DNA of 23,749 nt, from positions 1 to 23,749 of IMG/VR virus record IMGVR_UViG_3300009620_001332. One strand, given 5' to 3'. Origin of the DNA: a virus. Under the pieces are notes generated by a model. The model saw nothing but the letters and a program-made list of their open reading frames with translations. It did no database searches and was not told where the DNA came from. Position 1 is the stretch's first letter. Every line of letters begins with the position of its first letter. Shown in pieces: positions 20,355 through 23,749 of the stretch. The translations under genes and the position numbers were made by a program.

Positions 20355-21005
20355 ATGCGAAGAAAAAAGTCTGTAGGTAGACAACTCAAGCCAAAAACGG
20401 AGAATCAAGCAGAATACATCAGATCCATGGTTGAATCTGATGTTACAATATGTATTGGCCCGGCAGGAACCGGCAAAACAACACTTGCTGTAGGGCTTGC
20501 TTGTCAGTACCTTCTGGAAAACAAGGTGAATAAAATTATAATTACCCGACCAGTGGTAGAATCTGGTAAGGGATTAGGATTTTTACCCGGAACTTTTCAG
20601 GATAAAATACATCCTTATCTAGTGCCCATCTTTGATGAGATGAATTTGTACTTGTCAAAAGAGACCGCTGAAAAATGGCTAAGGGAAAAACGTGTAGAAA
20701 TTTGTCCTTTGGAGTATATGCGAGGGAGAAATTTTCATGACTCCTTCATCATATTAGATGAGGCACAAAACGCCACATACAAACAAATAAAAATGCTAAT
20801 TACAAGAATGGGTTCTAGATCCAAGTGTGTGATTAACGGCGATATAGAACAGACCGATTTGCCAGTTAGCATTAGCGGGGCTTTAGAAGAGTGTGTAGAC
20901 AGGCTTGAAAACCTCAAGGGTGTCAGTATCGTGGAACTATACCGGTGTGACATAATCAGAAACAAAATTATATCAAGCATCTTAGAGAGATTAGAAGATG
21001 ACTGA
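20355..21005 (+). CDS. phoH: PhoH-like P-loop ATPase
   Basis: A 216-residue protein. Walker A is G35-P-A-G-T-G-K-T42 and Walker B is FIILDEAQN with D135/E136. The motif RPVVESGKGLGFLPG and the late VINGDIEQTDLP are diagnostic of the PhoH family. PhoH-like ATPases are very common in aquatic phages; they are proposed to act in RNA metabolism (with nuclease or helicase links) and were named from phosphate-starvation induction in E. coli, but their phage role is unproven. It overlaps the following membrane-protein gene by 8 nt. Family assignment is firm. Confidence 0.9.
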   Translation: MRRKKSVGRQLKPKTENQAEYIRSMVESDVTICIGPAGTGKTTLAVGLACQYLLENKVNKIIITRPVVESGKGLGFLPGTFQDKIHPYLVPIFDEMNLYLSKETAEKWLREKRVEICPLEYMRGRNFHDSFIILDEAQNATYKQIKMLITRMGSRSKCVINGDIEQTDLPVSISGALEECVDRLENLKGVSIVELYRCDIIRNKIISSILERLEDD

Positions 21006-21324
21006 ACTGATAGCAAAACGAGACCATAAGTTTTACTTTGCTGTAATGTGGCTAGCTATCGGCATAATTTCTTCAATCGATTTATACTGGGCTGTTAAAA
21101 ATCAACACATAATGCTTTATTATGAGCAGAATCCTATTGGCAGATACTTAATAAGGCAAGATGATGGAGATGTCGCATTATTTATGGGTACAAAAATGGC
21201 TGGAACAATTCTGGCTCTAGGGTTTCTGATTTTCTTATATCACCACAAAAGACTTTATGCTTGGTTAAGCATAATATTTCTAACGATAGCACAATTTCTT
21301 TTGTTATTCTATCTAGGACAATAA
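20998..21324 (+). CDS. Three-TM membrane protein, unknown
   Basis: A 108-residue protein with three hydrophobic segments: about residues 12-33, 58-82 and 86-106. The loop between the first two is polar and has YYEQNPIGRYLI followed by DDGDVALFMG. The 'E-x-N-P-(I/L)-G-x-x-L-I' pattern followed by 'D-V-x-L-F-x-x-x-K' suggests a small bacterial membrane-protein type, but I cannot name a family. Its ATG lies within the phoH end. A role in envelope modification during infection is only a guess. Confidence 0.55.
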   Translation: MTELIAKRDHKFYFAVMWLAIGIISSIDLYWAVKNQHIMLYYEQNPIGRYLIRQDDGDVALFMGTKMAGTILALGFLIFLYHHKRLYAWLSIIFLTIAQFLLLFYLGQ

Positions 21325-21325
21325 A

Positions 21326-21691
21326 ATGCCGGAATATGCATACAGGTGTTTGGCTTGCGAACATACATTTTCTGATGTTATACCAATGAAACAGTACAAA
21401 AAAAGAAGAAAGTGTCCGTCTTGTAAGAAACATAAACTATCGCGAATCTTGGGCAGCTTTACGTCTTTTGTAAGAGCGGAGCCTACAACGCTGGGTCAGT
21501 TAGCTGAACGCAATACCCAAAAATTCGGAAAATACGAGTTAGACGAGAAAAAACGGCAACAAGCGAAGGGCAAAAATGTTGACAAAAAGGGCCAGCCTTG
21601 GTATCATAAAGATGGGGAAGCGTCTCAAAATGAAGTCTTCAAAATGACTCCCGAGCAAAAAAAGAGATATATTCAAGAAGGTAAAAAATGA
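21326..21691 (+). CDS. FmdB-type zinc-ribbon protein
   Basis: A 121-residue protein. The N-terminus MPEYAYRCLACEHTF is typical of the FmdB family zinc ribbon, with C8/C11 and C30/C33 (KCPSCKK) forming a four-cysteine site. The remainder is charged, helical and Lys/Gln-rich (e.g. ELDEKKRQQAKGK), longer than minimal FmdB proteins. FmdB proteins are proposed DNA/RNA-binding regulators. It is one base from the preceding gene and overlaps the next by 4 nt (ATGA). Family is clear; target unknown. Confidence 0.75.
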   Translation: MPEYAYRCLACEHTFSDVIPMKQYKKRRKCPSCKKHKLSRILGSFTSFVRAEPTTLGQLAERNTQKFGKYELDEKKRQQAKGKNVDKKGQPWYHKDGEASQNEVFKMTPEQKKRYIQEGKK

Positions 21692-21975
21692 GTGAGCAGG
21701 AGCCTACTGAAAGCGGACTGGAGGATTTGGGACACGAATTTATCAAATGCGTATCCTGCGAATCTGAACATGTTGACATATGGAAAACTAAAGAATCAAA
21801 CAGAATAACAACGGTAAAAGTAATCTGCGAAAACGAAGGGTGCGGCGGATCGAGTCCTACTAGAGAAATCATTGGAGAGTTTTATATCGGTTGTACGGAA
21901 TCGAGTCAACTTGTCAGTATAGATCAAGATACTGAAGATTATGTAGAAATACACTGTAAATCTATAGAGGTTTAA
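21688..21975 (+). CDS. Zinc-ribbon-like small protein
   Basis: A 95-residue protein whose ATG overlaps the stop of the FmdB-type gene. C21/C24 (KCVSCES) and C47/C52 (ICENEGCGG) give a probable zinc ribbon; the flanks are acidic. The C-terminal half has beta-like EIIGEFYIG and further strands. It may bind nucleic acid or a transcription component, but I do not recognise a family. It forms a pair with the preceding zinc protein. Confidence 0.55.
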   Translation: MSEQEPTESGLEDLGHEFIKCVSCESEHVDIWKTKESNRITTVKVICENEGCGGSSPTREIIGEFYIGCTESSQLVSIDQDTEDYVEIHCKSIEV

Positions 21976-21976
21976 C

Positions 21977-22306
21977 ATGGTAGATAAACACGAAGATTTC
22001 GGAGAGACTTCTAGGGAGATAAACCGTAGATATATCTTAGGCAGCGGTAAAGAAGTAGATAAAGAAACTCAACAGGTTTGTGCGAAGATGCACATTCTTA
22101 TCGATAACGGAAAGCATACCAATTTTTGCTACGTTAAATTCTTCAGGGGCAAAATGTTTGACCCCCAAGGAATCGATGCAACAAAAATAAGGCTTGCCGA
22201 GTTCAAAAGGGTTAAAGAAAATATATTTAACCTCTACTTCAATTACCTAAAAACCAAAAACGGGGAGTCCCTTATCAGAGCAGAAAGAGAGTATATACAT
22301 GTCTAA
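21977..22306 (+). CDS. Hypothetical protein
   Basis: A 109-residue basic protein with a helical N-terminus, a beta-like middle (HTNFCYVKFFRGKMFDPQG) and a helical C-terminus (LAEFKRVKENIFNLYFNYL). It lies one base after the zinc-ribbon gene and overlaps the next gene by 8 nt. No known motif was seen; the small size and position suggest an accessory of replication or recombination. Confidence 0.5.
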   Translation: MVDKHEDFGETSREINRRYILGSGKEVDKETQQVCAKMHILIDNGKHTNFCYVKFFRGKMFDPQGIDATKIRLAEFKRVKENIFNLYFNYLKTKNGESLIRAEREYIHV

Positions 22307-22631
22307 AAAAAGCGGTCCCTTAAATAGGGTTGAGAAATTTTACATAGATAATCATTCTGATAAAGGCGTTAAAGACCTTGCCGAAGAATTAAACAGAAAC
22401 CAAAAGGTTATATCAAAATACCTAGGAGGCAAACCCGAAAAAGCGACCACGTCTGAGGCTCAAGGCGAAGGCAAGGAAAATGTCATTGCTGGAGAACTGT
22501 TCGGCCATAAAGATGGCAGAGGAGTTACTGTTATGACACCGGCTGCATCAGAACAGGCTGATAGTTTTAAATCCAATGCATTATTAAAAAAATCAGAAAG
22601 CTCCTCCTGTATACATAGGATTAAAGACTAA
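22299..22631 (+). CDS. HTH-like small protein with conserved-looking tail
   Basis: A 110-residue protein. Residues about 10-42 (VEKFYIDNHSDKGVKDLAEE, then NRNQKVISKYLGG) resemble a helix-turn-helix DNA-binding unit. A Lys/Glu/Ser-rich linker follows. The C-terminal part contains GRGVTVMTPAASEQADS and ends in SCIHRIK; such short motifs after a disordered linker often serve as docking segments. A transcriptional co-factor is possible, but unproven. It starts within the preceding gene and ends just before the next ATG. Confidence 0.5.
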   Translation: MSKKSGPLNRVEKFYIDNHSDKGVKDLAEELNRNQKVISKYLGGKPEKATTSEAQGEGKENVIAGELFGHKDGRGVTVMTPAASEQADSFKSNALLKKSESSSCIHRIKD

Positions 22632-23075
22632 ATGTCTATAAGTATTTCCATCGACGGCTATATCAATCAGTATGCCGACAGCAATCCTATCTGGATAGCT
22701 ACTTTATCTGACGGTACTACTGTTTATCAGGACGACGACAGACCCGGTGAAGAGCCGAGCAGCGCATGGGAAAGATTGGGAGCGCATTGCAAAGAGAACA
22801 ACCTCTACATCACCGGCATGAAAATCAAAAACCGTTCACATATTGAGGTTGTCGGAGAGGGCGGTGACGGCTATTATTTTTGTAAGTGCGCCGGAAAATA
22901 TATGTTCGGAGACACAACCAACCATTCTTTTATAGTTGGGGTGTTAGAAAATGACGAGCTACGAGTCAGACACTGGAATCTGCCAGAAATAATACCAGAA
23001 CAATTTGAGACCAGAAACCCCACCGAAGCAGGGGCTTGCTTGATTGCCAAAAATAAATCATATGAAGAAGTATAA
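22632..23075 (+). CDS. Conserved-looking phage hypothetical protein
   Basis: A 147-residue mostly beta protein starting directly at the preceding stop. It contains WIATLSDGTTVYQDDDRPG, SAWERLGAHCKENNLYITGM and GDGYYFCKC with later NLPEIIP. The pattern 'W-x-x-x-L-S-D-G-x-x-V-x-Q-D-D ... S-A-W-x-x-L ... D-G-Y-(F/Y)-F' has the look of a family seen in tailed-phage genomes near replication genes, although I cannot name a function. It overlaps the following gene by 14 nt. Confidence 0.55.
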   Translation: MSISISIDGYINQYADSNPIWIATLSDGTTVYQDDDRPGEEPSSAWERLGAHCKENNLYITGMKIKNRSHIEVVGEGGDGYYFCKCAGKYMFGDTTNHSFIVGVLENDELRVRHWNLPEIIPEQFETRNPTEAGACLIAKNKSYEEV

Positions 23076-23481
23076 ACACGTTACGACTGGACAAGAATGC
23101 GATGCCGCTCAATACATAGCGGAGATGGTTTTATTGAGAGAGGCAGAAAAGGCAAATGAAGGTACTCCAGCCTTCAAATTGTGGAATACCACAAAATGGA
23201 AGAACAAATTCAGAAGTCAGGTGACAAAAGCGTACCAGCTTCTTAAGAAGTATGACGAAATCGCTATCATAAATGCTCTCAAGTCACCAAAGGGTAGCTG
23301 GATGTATTCACTACGTCTAAAAGCGCTGGAGAATATAATCAAATACGAGCAGATAAAGGTAGATAAAGAAAAAGATCGTGAAATTGTACCTAAAAAGTAC
23401 GTGATAGAAGAAGCTGCTCCTCCACGAAAACCGTTTGGCAGAAAAAGTACGATTCAGAAACTGAGGGATTTAGATGGCTAA
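23062..23481 (+). CDS. Hypothetical protein upstream of the recombinase
   Basis: A 139-residue basic protein. ATG 23062 (MKKYKHVTTG) is preferred to an in-frame TTG at 23044, which would lengthen the overlap. The central region is helical (CDAAQYIAEMVLLREAEKAN, then WKNKFRSQVTKAYQLLKKYD) and the tail is basic (RKPFGRKSTIQKLRDLDG). It overlaps the RecA/UvsX-like gene by 8 nt, so it may be a recombination or helicase-loading accessory, but this is a positional inference. No family is recognised. Confidence 0.52.
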   Translation: MKKYKHVTTGQECDAAQYIAEMVLLREAEKANEGTPAFKLWNTTKWKNKFRSQVTKAYQLLKKYDEIAIINALKSPKGSWMYSLRLKALENIIKYEQIKVDKEKDREIVPKKYVIEEAAPPRKPFGRKSTIQKLRDLDG

Positions 23482-23749
23482 AGCTGTAGCTGAAATGCTG
23501 AATGATGACACAACAAAAGAAATTATCAAAAAATATGGACACGTAGTACGGAGTGGATTAGAGGTTTTTGAAGAAAGATCTAATCTGCAAATCATTCCTG
23601 TTAGCCCTGCTTTAGATTTGGCTCTGGGTGGCGGGATACAAGAAGGGGGATGGGTTACCTTCACTGGCGATCCCAAAAGTGGAAAAACAACAACAGCCCT
23701 TCAGTTCGCCGCCACTTGCCAGCAGGAAAAATACGGTTCTAAACCGGTA
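23474..23749 (+). CDS. RecA/UvsX-like recombinase, N-terminal part (3' truncated)
   Basis: The frame runs from ATG 23474 to the right edge, giving 92 residues. LDLALGGGIQEGGWVTFTGD leads into the Walker A box G65-D-P-K-S-G-K-T-T73 and a following ALQFAATCQQEK helix. This is the RecA-family opening: 'D-x-A-L-G-G-G-(I/L)-x-x-G-x-x-x-x-x-G-x-x-x-S-G-K-T-T'. The N-terminal 50 residues are short and helical, as in UvsX/RecA oligomerisation segments. It probably drives strand exchange in phage recombination and repair. A RadA-like or DnaB-like RecA-fold ATPase cannot be excluded, because only the N-terminus is present. Confidence 0.78.
   Translation, partial: MAKAVAEMLNDDTTKEIIKKYGHVVRSGLEVFEERSNLQIIPVSPALDLALGGGIQEGGWVTFTGDPKSGKTTTALQFAATCQQEKYGSKPV

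Noticed and set aside
1-23749. tRNA genes, CRISPR arrays, integrase or transposon signatures
   Set aside because: No cloverleaf, repeat-spacer array, or recombinase/transposase motif was seen on either strand by reading; a covariance-model search could not be run.

Overview
The window looks like part of the genome of a large tailed dsDNA bacteriophage, probably an environmental (aquatic) myovirus-like phage. All recognisable genes lie on the + strand, are tightly packed and often overlap by 1-22 nt. The sequence is AT-rich by eye. Phage-typical genes include a compact sigma factor, PhoH, dUTPase, dCMP deaminase, a monomeric B12-dependent (class II) ribonucleotide reductase and a RecA/UvsX-like recombinase cut by the right edge. 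Two proteases carry Sec-type signal peptides, so a bacterial host is implied. The host itself cannot be read from the sequence.

Layout. (1) 1-3720 is the first part of a glycan module: an exostosin-like glycosyltransferase (5'-truncated), a GT-B glycosyltransferase, a sugar O-methyltransferase-like protein, two small proteins and a GT-A-like protein. (2) 3704-4767 holds small genes: a membrane-anchored cysteine-rich peptide, a terminator, a holin-like peptide and two hypotheticals. (3) 4820-5947 holds an unknown gene and a two-domain sigma factor, followed by a promoter-like TATAAT block. (4) 6028-7782 holds two tandem paralogous, probably abundant virion proteins, one with an extra beta-rich domain, closed by a very strong terminator. 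(5) 7857-13293 is an envelope/lysis-like module: a single-TM coiled-coil protein, a YiiX/NlpC-P60-like hydrolase, a membrane-anchored trypsin-like protease with many extra domains, an unknown protein, a terminator, a second secreted trypsin-like protease, a two-TM peptide and a thioredoxin-fold protein. (6) 13280-16482 is the second part of the glycan module: GDP-L-fucose synthase, a paralogue of the GT-A-like protein, a GNA1-type glucosamine-phosphate acetyltransferase and a beta-propeller-like protein. (7) 16485-23749 is the nucleotide/DNA metabolism module: dCMP deaminase, SNase-type nuclease, NrdJ, dUTPase, PhoH, two zinc-ribbon proteins, several small unknowns and RecA/UvsX.

How the genes may work together. 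The sigma factor could direct transcription of the structural module from the adjacent promoter; the same 13-nt block recurs before the nuclease-NrdJ operon. The glycan genes could make and attach fucose- or GlcNAc-containing sugars on virion proteins or on the host surface. The nucleotide genes supply dNTPs for replication.

No tRNA, rRNA, CRISPR array, transposon or integrase was seen. No gap between genes exceeds about 91 nt. All non-coding gaps are described as terminators, promoters or leaders.
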